Shown here in pieces: positions 7,919-15,750 of a stretch of 64,000 nt of DNA. The position numbers and the translations under genes are program-made. The notes under the pieces are model-generated. The model was not told the origin of the DNA. It did no database searches and saw nothing but the letters and a program-made list of their open reading frames with translations. This DNA is from JANQOH01 sp965201115 (GTDB lineage: Bacteria; Pseudomonadota; Alphaproteobacteria; UBA7887): the NCBI GenBank assembly GCA_965201115.1, contig OZ241745.1, forward strand, positions 1,674,001 to 1,738,000, in the 5' to 3' direction. Position 1 is the stretch's first letter. Every line of letters begins with the position of its first letter.

Positions 7919-9027
7919 TGCCTGTCGAAGACCGGATCGAGGACGCCGCGCCCGAGGCGCCCGAACCCTACGACGCGCCCGAACCGCCCGCGCGGCGGCG
8001 CCGCAGGACCTTCGGCGCGCTGCTCATCGCCGCGGCGGCGATCGCCGTCGTCGCGCTGGCCGCGCATGTCTATTGGCAACGCGGCGCGGGCGGCGCCGGC
8101 GGCGATATCCCCCTGCTGCGCGCCGAACCCGGCCCCGCGCGCGAACGGCCGAGCGATCCCGGCGGCATGACCGTACCGTACCGCGACCTGCTGGCGCTGC
8201 ACGAACTCGGCGCGCCCGGCGGCGAAACCGGCGAGCCGGTAGTCGAGCGCCTGCTGCCGCCGCCGGAAACGCCCCTGCCCCGACCGCGCCGCGCCGACGT
8301 GCCGCCCGATGCGCCGCCGCCGGTTGCGCCGCCCGCCGCGGCGGGCGCGGAGATCGAAATCGCGCCCGCGCCGCCGCCGCCCTCCGCGGGCGCCGCGCCG
8401 GAGGTTCGCGAGCCGCAAATTACGCCCACCGCCGCGCCGCCCGCCGGGACGCCGATTGCGCCGACCGCGGCGGCGTTGACGGAAGGCGCGCCCGCGCCGG
8501 AGGAGGGCGCGCGCGGCGAAGGAATTGTCGAAGAGATCGTCGTTGCCGCGGAGCCGCCGCCATCCGATTCGCCGCCGGACGAAACCGCGGCCGCCGAAGC
8601 GCCCCCCGCGCCGCCCGCCCGCAAGCCCGACCCGCCGCCGCGCCGCGAAGCGCCCGACGACGACGACGCGGACGCCGACGACGCGCCGCAGACCATCGAG
8701 GACATTCTGGCGCTGGCGGCCGAGCCCGGAACGGCCGTTCCCAACACGGCAGTTCCCGACACGGCGATTCCCGACACGGGCTTCGCCGTCCAGCTCGGAG
8801 CCTACCGCACCGAGGAAGAAGCCGAGCAGGCTTGGGACAACGCCGTCGAGCGCGCGCCCGAGGTCCTCGGCCCGGCGCGGCATTTCATCGCCCAGGCCGA
8901 TCTCGGCGGCGGCGCGGGCGTCGTCCATCGCCTGCGCATCGGCCCGTTGCCTGGCCGCGGCGGCGCCGACGACCTCTGCCGCCGCCTGCAAGGCGCCGGC
9001 ATCGCCTGCTTCACGGTCGAGCCGTGA
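7918..9027 (+). CDS. SPOR-domain membrane protein
   Basis: A 369-residue protein with a short cytoplasmic N-terminus ending in a basic patch (PPARRRRRTF), one transmembrane helix at about 32-50, a long low-complexity Pro/Ala/Glu-rich periplasmic linker, and a C-terminal SPOR domain starting at about 288 (GFAVQLGAYRTEEEAEQAW). SPOR domains bind denuded septal peptidoglycan, so a role in cell division or envelope remodelling is expected. Position between argS and nagZ is the conserved alphaproteobacterial location for this gene. Just before SPOR the linker contains three near-identical 15-base units at about 8737-8781 encoding variants of VPDTA, a small internal duplication. The linker is very poorly conserved in this family. 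Confidence 0.88.
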   Translation: MPVEDRIEDAAPEAPEPYDAPEPPARRRRRTFGALLIAAAAIAVVALAAHVYWQRGAGGAGGDIPLLRAEPGPARERPSDPGGMTVPYRDLLALHELGAPGGETGEPVVERLLPPPETPLPRPRRADVPPDAPPPVAPPAAAGAEIEIAPAPPPPSAGAAPEVREPQITPTAAPPAGTPIAPTAAALTEGAPAPEEGARGEGIVEEIVVAAEPPPSDSPPDETAAAEAPPAPPARKPDPPPRREAPDDDDADADDAPQTIEDILALAAEPGTAVPNTAVPDTAIPDTGFAVQLGAYRTEEEAEQAWDNAVERAPEVLGPARHFIAQADLGGGAGVVHRLRIGPLPGRGGADDLCRRLQGAGIACFTVEP

Positions 9028-10046
9028 GCGCGGGGCGGCCGCCCGCAGCGGCGATCTTCGGCTGCGCCGGGGCGCGCCTTTCCGACGCCGAGCGGCGGCT
9101 GTTCGAACGCGCCGACCCGCTCGGCCTGATTCTCTTCGCGCGCAATATCGAGGCGCCGGCGCAGGTCGCCGCGCTCGTTCGCGAATTCCGCGCAACGGTC
9201 GGCCGCCCCGGCGCGCCGGTCCTTGTCGATCAGGAAGGCGGCCGCGTGGCGCGGCTGCGCCCGCCGCACTGGCGGCTGCCGCCGGCGGCGCGGCGGTTCG
9301 GCGCGCTGGCCGCGCGCGACCGGGCGGCGGCGGAAGAAGCCGCGGCGCTCAACAGCCGCGCGATCGCCGCCGAACTCGCGCCGCTCGGCATCGACGTAAA
9401 CTGTCTGCCCGTTCTCGACCTGCCCGCGCCCGGCGCGCACGAAATCATCGGCGACCGCGCCTATGGCGACGACCCGGAAACGGTCGCCGCGCTGGGCCGC
9501 GCCGCCTGCGCCGGCCTGCTGGAGGGCGGCGTTCTGCCCGTGCTCAAGCACATCCCCGGCCACGGCCGCGCCGGCGCCGACAGCCATCTCGCCCTGCCGC
9601 GCGTCGCCGCGCCGCGGGCGGCGCTCGACGCGCGCGATTTCGCGCCGTTCCGCGCCCTGCGGGACATGCCCGCCGCCATGACCGCGCATGTCGTTTACGA
9701 GGCCATCGACGCCGAGCGGCCCGCCACGGTCTCGCCGCACGTCGTGCGCGAGGCGATTCGCGGCGCCATCGGCTTCGACGGCCTGCTGATCACCGACGAT
9801 CTGGGGATGGCGGCGCTCTCCGGCCCGCCCGCCGCCCGCGCCGAGGCCGCGCTGGGCGCCGGCTGCGACGCGGCGCTGCATTGCAACGGCGATATCGACG
9901 AAATGCGCGCCATCGCCGCCGCCGTTCCGCCGCTTTCCGACGCCGCGCTGGCGCGCCTTGCGCGGGCGGGCGCGGCGCGGCGCGCGCCCGCGCCGTTCGA
10001 TACCGCCGCCGCCGCGCGGCTCGGCGCGCTGCTCGCCGCCGCGTAG
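9024..10046 (+). CDS. nagZ: beta-N-acetylhexosaminidase (glycoside hydrolase family 3)
   Basis: A 340-residue cytoplasmic hydrolase that removes N-acetylglucosamine from anhydromuropeptides during peptidoglycan recycling. DQEGGRVARL near 72 and KHIPGHGRAGADSH at 175-188 are the NagZ signatures; D186-S187-H188 is the flexible loop carrying the general acid/base pair. TDDLGMAAL follows with the nucleophilic aspartate. The start is a GTG at 9024 overlapping the previous stop by four bases. Together with the SPOR protein it gives this operon a murein theme. Confidence 0.95.
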   Translation: MSAGRPPAAAIFGCAGARLSDAERRLFERADPLGLILFARNIEAPAQVAALVREFRATVGRPGAPVLVDQEGGRVARLRPPHWRLPPAARRFGALAARDRAAAEEAAALNSRAIAAELAPLGIDVNCLPVLDLPAPGAHEIIGDRAYGDDPETVAALGRAACAGLLEGGVLPVLKHIPGHGRAGADSHLALPRVAAPRAALDARDFAPFRALRDMPAAMTAHVVYEAIDAERPATVSPHVVREAIRGAIGFDGLLITDDLGMAALSGPPAARAEAALGAGCDAALHCNGDIDEMRAIAAAVPPLSDAALARLARAGAARRAPAPFDTAAAARLGALLAAA

Positions 10047-10079
10047 GCGCCGCCGGCGCCCGCGCGGAGCGCGCGACCG

Positions 10080-10862
10080 ATGGCCGACGGCGCTCCGCCC
10101 GGCGCGGCGGAAGACGCCCTCGTTCTCGACCTCGACGGCTTCGAAGGCCCCATCGACCTGCTTCTCGCGCTCGCGCGGGCGCAAAAGGTGGACTTGGCGC
10201 GCATATCGGTGTTGCAGCTCGCCGACCAGTACTTGGACTATGTCCGCCGCGCGCGCGGGCGGAATCTCGAACTCGCGGCGGACTATCTCGTGACCGCGGC
10301 GTGGCTCGCCTATCTCAAGTCGCGCCTTCTCGTGGCCGCCGGAGACGAAGAGGAAGACGAAGAGCCGAGCGCTGAGGAACTCGCCGAGGCGCTGGCCTGG
10401 CGGCTGCGCCGCCTCGACGCCATGCGCGGCGCGGCGCAACGGCTGATGGCGCGCGATCTCCTGGGGCGCGAGGTGTTCGCGCGCGGCGCCGACCCGGAGG
10501 CCGCGATCCTCGCCCGGCCCGCTTCCGCGGCGACCCTCGGCGACCTGATCGCGGCTTACGCGGAAACCGCGCGCCGCAACGCGCGCCGCCGCGCGTTTCG
10601 TGCCGAGCCGCTTCGCCTGCCCGGCGCCGCCGCCGCCGCGCGCCGCCTGGCGGCGCTGCTCGGCGCGGTCTCGGGGTGGACGGCGCTGGCGCGGTTTCTG
10701 CCGCGCCGCTCCGGCGGCCCCCTGGAAGCGCGCGCCGAGCTGGCGGCGACCTTCGCGGCAGCTCTCGAACTCGCGCGCGAAGGGCGGATCGAACTGCGGC
10801 AGGCGGCGCCGTTCGCGCCGATCTTCCTGCGCCCCGCCCCGCCGCGCCGCGGCGAAGCGTGA
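10080..10862 (+). CDS. scpA: segregation and condensation protein A
   Basis: A 260-residue kleisin subunit of the SMC-ScpAB condensin complex. The N-terminus has DGFEGPIDLLLALARAQKVDL (GFEGPLDLLL-type signature) followed by LADQYLDYVRRARGRNLELAADYLV, which binds the SMC neck; an acidic linker (DEEEDEEPSAEEL) separates it from the C-terminal winged-helix segment. The ATG at 10080 has a purine-rich GCGGAGCGCG tract upstream. The stop overlaps the GTG of scpB, as usual for this pair. Confidence 0.94.
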   Translation: MADGAPPGAAEDALVLDLDGFEGPIDLLLALARAQKVDLARISVLQLADQYLDYVRRARGRNLELAADYLVTAAWLAYLKSRLLVAAGDEEEDEEPSAEELAEALAWRLRRLDAMRGAAQRLMARDLLGREVFARGADPEAAILARPASAATLGDLIAAYAETARRNARRRAFRAEPLRLPGAAAAARRLAALLGAVSGWTALARFLPRRSGGPLEARAELAATFAAALELAREGRIELRQAAPFAPIFLRPAPPRRGEA

Positions 10863-11422
10863 GCGCCGCGGCGCAGGCGCGCCTTATCGAGGCGATACTG
10901 TTTTCGTCGCGGGCGCCGCTGTCGGAGAGCGAACTGGCCGCGCGCCTGCCCGAGGGGGCCGACGTTCCGGCGCTCATCGCCGCGCTGGCGAAAGACTATG
11001 CGGGGCGCGGCGTGGAGCTCGTTTCCGTCGCCGGCGGCTGGGCGCTGCGCACCGCGCCGGACCTTGCGCCCGTCTTGCAGCGCCACGCCGAGGCGCCGCG
11101 GCGGCTGTCGCGCGCGGCGCTCGAAACGCTGGCGATCATCGCCTACCGCCAGCCGGCGACGCGCGCCGATATCGAGCGCGTTCGCGGCGTCGCCGTCAGC
11201 CGCGGCACGCTCGACATCCTGTTCGAGCTCGGCTGGATCGAGCCGCGCGGCCGCCGCCGCGCGCCGGGCCGCCCGGCCCTGTGGCGAACGACGCGAGCTT
11301 TTCTCGACCATTTCGGCCTCGCGTCCCTCGACGACCTGCCGGGCCTCGAAGACCTGCGCGCCGCAGGCCTGCTCGACGACGACCCCGACCCCCTGCCGCC
11401 CCCCGAAGCCGAAGACCCGTAG
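10859..11422 (+). CDS. scpB: segregation and condensation protein B
   Basis: A 187-residue tandem winged-helix protein that dimerises on ScpA. RLIEAILFSSRAPLSESELAARL at the start, then LSRAALETLAIIAYRQPATRADIERVRGV and a TTRAFLDHFGLASLDDLPGL tail are the family hallmarks. The GTG at 10859 overlaps scpA by four bases. In many Rhodospirillales this is followed by tatABC; here a convergent gene of unrelated function follows, so the operon ends at scpB. Confidence 0.94.
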   Translation: MSAAAQARLIEAILFSSRAPLSESELAARLPEGADVPALIAALAKDYAGRGVELVSVAGGWALRTAPDLAPVLQRHAEAPRRLSRAALETLAIIAYRQPATRADIERVRGVAVSRGTLDILFELGWIEPRGRRRAPGRPALWRTTRAFLDHFGLASLDDLPGLEDLRAAGLLDDDPDPLPPPEAEDP

Positions 11423-11423
11423 C

Positions 11424-11438
11424 CGCGCCGAAGGCGCG
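11424..11438. terminator. hairpin between convergent scpB and TRAP-binding-protein genes
   Basis: CGCGCC-GAA-GGCGCG forms a six-pair stem in the 43-base gap between two convergent stop codons. It lacks a T-run on either strand, so intrinsic termination is uncertain; the same GCGCCTTCGGCGC-type hairpin also occurs inside the intergenic repeats. Confidence 0.35.
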
Positions 11439-11465
11439 CACCCGGGAAGCGCGACCGCCGCCCCG

Positions 11466-12551
11466 TCAGGCTTCGACCGAGCGTGCGCCGAGATAGCCCA
11501 GTTCGACCGTCGGCGCGATATTCACCGCGCGCTCGCGAAACGCCATGAAACTCTCGAGTATGCGCCGGGCAAGCGGGTCGCGCTCCCCGGTCTCGCGCAC
11601 CACATCCAGGCTCGTTCTCAAAAACGCCGTAATGACGTCGTCGGGCAGCCGCAGGAACCGCACCCCGTGCTCCTCGCGCAGCCGGCGGTAGCTGACCGCG
11701 TTCTGGTGCGTCGATTCCGAATACAGCCGGGCGGTCCCCGAGTGCGCCGCGATGCGCACGATCTCCTGAAGGTCGCGCGGCAGGCCCTCGTATGCGCCGC
11801 GCGCCACCAGCAGCGAGTTCGACGCGCCGGGCTCGTGAATGCCGGGCCAATAGCAGAGCTTCGCGATCTTGTGGAAGCCGAACGCGAGGTCGGACCATGC
11901 GCCGCCCCACTCCACGGCATCGACGGCGCCGGACTGAAGCGAGCTCATGATCTCGCCGCCGGGCATGTTTATCGACGTAGCGCCCATGCGATTGAGCACC
12001 TCGCCGGGCAGCCCCGCCATCCTTATGTTCAGCCCCCTTATGTCCGCCAGCGATTCGATCTCGCGGCGGTACCAGCCGAACATCGACGGCGGGTTGACGC
12101 CCGAGAGGAAGGGCCGCAGATCGAAATCGGCGTACATTTCGTCCCACAGCGCCTGGCCGCCGCCATACTGTATCCACGCCACCTGTTCGTGCGGGCCGAG
12201 GCCGTTGGGCACGCCGCCGTAGAACGGCGCGCCGGGGTGCTTGGCGATCCAGTAGCCGTCCCACCCGTGGCCCATCTCCGCGATGCCGCCGCGCACGGCG
12301 TCGAACACCTCGAACGCCGGCACGATCTCCCCGGCGCCATAGACCTTTACCTCCAGGCGGCCGCCGCTCATGGCCGTGATGCGGTCGCCGACGTCGTTGG
12401 CCGTCATGCCGAGGCCGGGAAAGTTCTTCGGCCAGCATGTGATCATCTTCCAGCGCAGCCGGCCCTGCGACAGGGCGGGCTTCGGAAACGCCGAGGCGGC
12501 AAGCGCCCCGGCGGCGCCGGCCTTCAGAAACGCGCGGCGTTCGATCGTCAT
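11466..12551 (-). CDS. TRAP transporter substrate-binding protein, DctP/TakP-like, Tat-exported
   Basis: A 361-residue periplasmic solute-binding protein. The N-terminus MTIERRAFLKAGAAGALAAS is a twin-arginine signal (RRAFLK), with the mature protein starting after about residue 29. The body reads WKMITCWPKNFPGLGM, MSGGRLEVKVYGAGEIVPAFEVFDAV and LQSGAVDAVEWGGAWSDLAFGF, matching the TRAP subfamily that binds 2-oxo acids or lactate as metal salts (TakP type). AAGGGGGGAAG precedes the ATG at 12551. The two membrane subunits (DctQ, DctM) are not encoded nearby, so this is an orphan binding protein. It lies 43 bases downstream of a precursor-like gene on the same strand and is probably co-transcribed with it. 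Confidence 0.88.
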   Translation of the reverse strand: MTIERRAFLKAGAAGALAASAFPKPALSQGRLRWKMITCWPKNFPGLGMTANDVGDRITAMSGGRLEVKVYGAGEIVPAFEVFDAVRGGIAEMGHGWDGYWIAKHPGAPFYGGVPNGLGPHEQVAWIQYGGGQALWDEMYADFDLRPFLSGVNPPSMFGWYRREIESLADIRGLNIRMAGLPGEVLNRMGATSINMPGGEIMSSLQSGAVDAVEWGGAWSDLAFGFHKIAKLCYWPGIHEPGASNSLLVARGAYEGLPRDLQEIVRIAAHSGTARLYSESTHQNAVSYRRLREEHGVRFLRLPDDVITAFLRTSLDVVRETGERDPLARRILESFMAFRERAVNIAPTVELGYLGARSVEA

Positions 12552-12594
12552 GGCTCGCTTCCCCCCTTTTTGCGCCGCCGCCGCCGGGTTGCGC

Positions 12595-12873
12595 CTACGA
12601 GACCCAGTAGCAGCCAGCCATGCGGTCGTAGTAACTCTGGCACGCGCCGCCGGCGACGGGCTCCAGCGCTTTGTCCGACAGCGCCGCATTCGGGTTGCCG
12701 GGAAATACGACGTGCCGGACTTCCGCGGTATCCTCCACGACGCGCACTTCGCCGCGCCCCGTGTCCAGGCCCATCGAAGCCAGGACCGCCTTGGGGTCGC
12801 GCTCCAGCCGCTCGCGGAATTCGGGATCGCCGCGCGACGCCTCGAGAACGGCGCGCCAGGAACTGTCGTACAT
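12595..12873 (-). CDS. RiPP precursor-like peptide with NHLP-type leader (copy 2, short core)
   Basis: A 92-residue protein and the most canonical NHLP leader in the window: PEFRERLERDPKAVLASMGL, then VRVVEDTAEVRHVVFPGNPN, then LSDKALEPVAGG ending at residue 76. The 16-residue tail ACQSYYDRMAGCYWVS has two cysteines, three serine/threonine-class residues and four aromatics, unlike the Ser-rich tails of the other three copies. I chose the ATG at 12873 because GAGGAG lies just upstream; a GTG at 12894 would place that site inside the gene. A promoter is visible upstream, and the TRAP-type binding protein follows at 43 bases. No modification enzyme is nearby, so the tail may or may not be processed. 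Confidence 0.75.
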   Translation of the reverse strand: MYDSSWRAVLEASRGDPEFRERLERDPKAVLASMGLDTGRGEVRVVEDTAEVRHVVFPGNPNAALSDKALEPVAGGACQSYYDRMAGCYWVS

Positions 12874-12912
12874 GTCGATTCTCCTCGTTTCCACGCTTCA
12901 TCGCGCATCGCG

Positions 12913-12941
12913 GGCATAACACACCGCGCCCCGCGCCGCAA
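12913..12941 (-). promoter_or_regulatory. candidate promoter for precursor copy 2 and the TRAP binding protein
   Basis: Reading leftward, TTGCGG (12941-12936) and TATGCC (12918-12913) are 17 bases apart. About 40 bases separate the -10 box from the ATG at 12873. Confidence 0.45.
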
Positions 12942-12957
12942 GGCGCAACGCCGGCCG

Positions 12958-13085
12958 CTTCCTGGGTGCGCGGGCATCCTGCCCGCACGTTCGGGCGCGG
13001 CGCGGCGCCGGCGGGAAGGCCGCGCACGCCCCGCCGGCGCCGCGCCCCGCGGAAACGTGCGGGCGAGACGCCCGCGATCCCGGGA
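12958..13085. repeat. GC-rich palindromic intergenic repeat, copy 4
   Basis: CTGGGTGCGCGGGCATCC then GCCCGCACGTTCGGG forms the left arm; AACGTGCGGGCGAGACGCCC and CGATCCCGGG form the right arm, about 60 bases apart. It fills most of the divergent gap between precursor copy 2 and the SDR gene. Confidence 0.7.
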
Positions 13086-13162
13086 AACCCCGCCGGTTGA
13101 CCGCGCGCCCGCGGCGTGAAACCTTCCCCCCGTTCCGACACTCGAGAAGGGGAGACACGCAC

Positions 13163-13933
13163 ATGCGGCTTGCAAACAAGGTTGCGCTCATCAGCGCCGC
13201 CGCCTCGGGCATGGGGCGCGCCGGCGCGCTGCTTTTCGCGCGCGAGGGCGCGAAGGTCGCCGTGGTCGATATCGACGCCGCGGGCGCCCAGGCGGCGGCG
13301 GACGAAATCCGCGCCGCCGGCGGCGAGGCGAAAGCGCTGGCGGCCGACCTCTCGCGCGACGACGAGGCGCGGCGCATCGTCGACGCCGCGACCGACGCCT
13401 TCGGCGGCCTCGATATCCTGTGGAACCATGTCGGCCACCCCGGCCCCGGACGCATCGAGGGCCTCGACATGGACGATTACGCCATCGCGATGGACCTCAA
13501 CATCCGCAGCGTTCTGGTGACGACGGCCCATGCGCTGCCCGCCCTGCGCGCGCGCGGCGGCGGCGCGATCCTGTTTACCGCCTCGATCGCCGGTCTCGCC
13601 GGGTCGCCGTTCAGCCCCGTCTATTCCGCCGCCAAGTTCGGCGTCGTCGGACTGATGCAGTCGATGGCCTGCCGCTACGGGCCCGAGGGCATTCGCGTCA
13701 ACGCGGTCTGTCCGGCGCCGATCGAAACGCCGATGCTCGATGTCTTCATGCTGCGCCCCGACACCCAGGGCGACCGCGACGACAACCGCAAGCGCATGAT
13801 GGCCAACATCCCCCTCGGACGCACGGGCAAGCCGGAAGAAGTCGCCAACGCGGCGCTGTTCCTCTGTTCGGAGGAGGCATCGTTCATCAACGGCGTCGCG
13901 CTGCCCATCGACGGCGGCTATCTGGCGCGCTGA
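13163..13933 (+). CDS. short-chain dehydrogenase/reductase
   Basis: A 256-residue NAD(P)-dependent oxidoreductase of the classical SDR family. The cofactor loop is SAAASGMGRAG at 11-21, a variant of TGxxxGIG; the acidic D36 in VVDID after beta-2 favours NAD(H). The active site is complete: S141, Y154 and K158 in PVYSAAKFG. NHVG at 88-91 replaces the usual NNAG. The C-terminus FINGVALPIDGGYLAR is typical. AAGGGGAGA lies eight bases before the ATG. The methyltransferase gene starts four bases after the stop, so both are likely expressed together. The substrate is not predictable. Confidence 0.9.
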   Translation: MRLANKVALISAAASGMGRAGALLFAREGAKVAVVDIDAAGAQAAADEIRAAGGEAKALAADLSRDDEARRIVDAATDAFGGLDILWNHVGHPGPGRIEGLDMDDYAIAMDLNIRSVLVTTAHALPALRARGGGAILFTASIAGLAGSPFSPVYSAAKFGVVGLMQSMACRYGPEGIRVNAVCPAPIETPMLDVFMLRPDTQGDRDDNRKRMMANIPLGRTGKPEEVANAALFLCSEEASFINGVALPIDGGYLAR

Positions 13934-13936
13934 GCC

Positions 13937-14764
13937 GTGCCTATCGAGGCCGCGCGCGACGCCGGCGCCTTCCGCGATTTCGAGCGCGAGGGCTGGCGCC
14001 GCGCGGCCGCCGCATACGAGACGTCGTGGGCGCGCGTGACCGCGCAAACCGCCGGGCCGCTGCTCGACGCCGCCGGCGCCGCGCGCGGCGCCGCGGTGCT
14101 GGATGCGTGCTGCGGCCCCGGCGTCGTGTCGGAAGCCGCGCTCGCGCGCGGCGCCGCGCCGAGCGGCATAGACCTGGCCGACAGATTCGTCGCCATCGCC
14201 CGGCGGCGCTGCCCCGGGGGGCGCTTCGAAACCGGCGACGTCGAGGCGCTGCCGTTTCCCGACGCCAGTTTCGACGCCGCGGTTTCGGGCTACGGCATTA
14301 TCCACGTTCCGCGCCCCGCCGCAGCGCTGGCCGAGATGACCCGCGTGCTTCGCCCCGGCGGGCGCCTCGCGGCGAGCGTATGGACGCAGCCCGAGCCGGG
14401 CACCGGGCTCGGCATTGCGTTCGCCGCCATCCGCGAACACGCCGACATGTCGGTTCCGCTGCCTCACGGGCCCGATTTTTTCCAGTTCAGCGACCCGCCG
14501 GCGCTGACCGCCGCGCTCGCCGGCGCGGGCCTCGAGGACGTAACGGTGCGCCGCGTCGAGCAAACCCTCCGCGCCGCCGGCCCCGGCGCGTTGTTCCGCA
14601 TGGTCACCGACGCGGCGGTGCGCATGTCGGGCCTCCTGCGCGCGCAGTCCCCTGACCGTCTCGCCGCCGTCCGCCGCGCCATCGCCGCGGGCTGGCGCGC
14701 CCTCCCCAACCCGACCGCCGTCCCCATGCCCGCCCTGATCGCCTCGGGCCGCAAACCGCGCTAG
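13937..14764 (+). CDS. class I SAM-dependent methyltransferase
   Basis: A 275-residue methyltransferase of the UbiE/Methyltransf_11 type. Motif I is VLDACCGPGVV at 54-64, with two cysteines where most members have VGCGTG; IDLADRF follows as motif II, GDVEALPFPDASFDAAVSGYGIIHV as motif III/IV, and RVLRPGGRLAASVW as motif VI. The GTG start at 13937 lies four bases after the SDR stop, indicating coupling. A small-molecule acceptor, perhaps the SDR substrate, is inferred; nothing in the sequence identifies it. Confidence 0.85.
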   Translation: MPIEAARDAGAFRDFEREGWRRAAAAYETSWARVTAQTAGPLLDAAGAARGAAVLDACCGPGVVSEAALARGAAPSGIDLADRFVAIARRRCPGGRFETGDVEALPFPDASFDAAVSGYGIIHVPRPAAALAEMTRVLRPGGRLAASVWTQPEPGTGLGIAFAAIREHADMSVPLPHGPDFFQFSDPPALTAALAGAGLEDVTVRRVEQTLRAAGPGALFRMVTDAAVRMSGLLRAQSPDRLAAVRRAIAAGWRALPNPTAVPMPALIASGRKPR

Positions 14765-14784
14765 TCGCGCCGTCCGCGCTTCCC

Positions 14785-15684
14785 GTGAACGCCGGCGCCC
14801 GGGTCGAGACGCGATCGCCGGCTGCAGGGGCGGCGTTGCGGAGCGTTCGCGCGTGGCTGTGCGCGCTGTGCGCCGCCGCGGGCCCCGCGGCGGGCGCGCC
14901 GCCGGACGCATTGGAGGCGGGCGAATACGGGATCGTCGCAACGGTTGTCGATGGCGACACGGTCGTGTTGGCGAGCGGGTTGGCGGTTCGGCTCGTGGGC
15001 CTGCAGGCGCCGAAACTCGCGTTCGGGCGGCCGGGGTTCGAGGATTGGCCGCTGGCGGGCGAATCGCGCGACGCGTTGGCGGCGCTCGTCGGCGGGCGGG
15101 CCGTCACGCTGCGTTACGGCGGCGCGCGGCGCGACCGCTACCGGCGCGCGCTGGCGCATTTGGTCCGCGGCGACGGACTTTGGATCCAGGGCGCGATGCT
15201 GCGGGCCGGAATGGCGCGCGTCTATACCTTCGCCGACAACCGCGCGCTGGCGGCGGAAATGTACGCGGCGGAACGGGCGGCGCGCGCGGAGGAGCGCGGC
15301 ATATGGAGCCATCCGCGCTACCGCGTGCGCGCGCCCGACGAACTCGACGACGCGATCGGCAGTTTTCAGGTCGTCGAAGGCCGCGTACTGGCGGCGGAGA
15401 TCGTGCGCAGCGGGCGCCTGTACGTGAATTTCGGCGAGGACTGGCGGTCGGATTTCACCATCGCCGTGGCGCCGCGCGACCGGAAGCATTTCGAGGCGGC
15501 ATGGGCCGCGGCGGGGCTCGCGCCGGTCGCCGCGCTGGCGGGCCGGCGTATCCGCGTTCGCGGCTGGCTGCGCGCCCGCAACGGCCCGCTTGTCGAGGCC
15601 GACCACCCGGAACAAATCGAACTCCCGGACCCGCCGGACGCGATTGACGCCGGGAGGCGCTTGACCGGCGGACCGCGTCCTTGA
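14785..15684 (+). CDS. thermonuclease (SNase)-like secreted protein, catalytic Glu apparently replaced
   Basis: A 299-residue protein with a likely signal segment at about 18-38 and an SNase-like OB-fold: VATVVDGDTVVLASGLAVRLVGLQ, then RYRRALAHLVRGDGLWIQGAML and NRALAAEMYAAERAARAEERGIW, all characteristic of the family. The usual DxPE after the first arginine reads QAPK here, so the general-base glutamate of staphylococcal nuclease appears to be lysine. A C-terminal extension of about 120 residues resembles an additional OB-fold (VVEGRVLAAEIVRSGRLYVNF). It may bind rather than cut nucleic acid. GTG start at 14785, 20 bases after the methyltransferase. Confidence 0.78.
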   Translation: MNAGARVETRSPAAGAALRSVRAWLCALCAAAGPAAGAPPDALEAGEYGIVATVVDGDTVVLASGLAVRLVGLQAPKLAFGRPGFEDWPLAGESRDALAALVGGRAVTLRYGGARRDRYRRALAHLVRGDGLWIQGAMLRAGMARVYTFADNRALAAEMYAAERAARAEERGIWSHPRYRVRAPDELDDAIGSFQVVEGRVLAAEIVRSGRLYVNFGEDWRSDFTIAVAPRDRKHFEAAWAAAGLAPVAALAGRRIRVRGWLRARNGPLVEADHPEQIELPDPPDAIDAGRRLTGGPRP

Positions 15685-15750
15685 CGGCGCCGCTTCGCGG
15701 GTCGATGCTGCGACTTCGGCCGACACGCTGGCGAAGCCCCGGGGAGAGCC

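Noticed and set aside
13097..13125. TTGACC upstream of the SDR gene as a promoter
   Set aside because: No acceptable -10 box lies 16-18 bases downstream; AACCTT at 13120 is a poor match.
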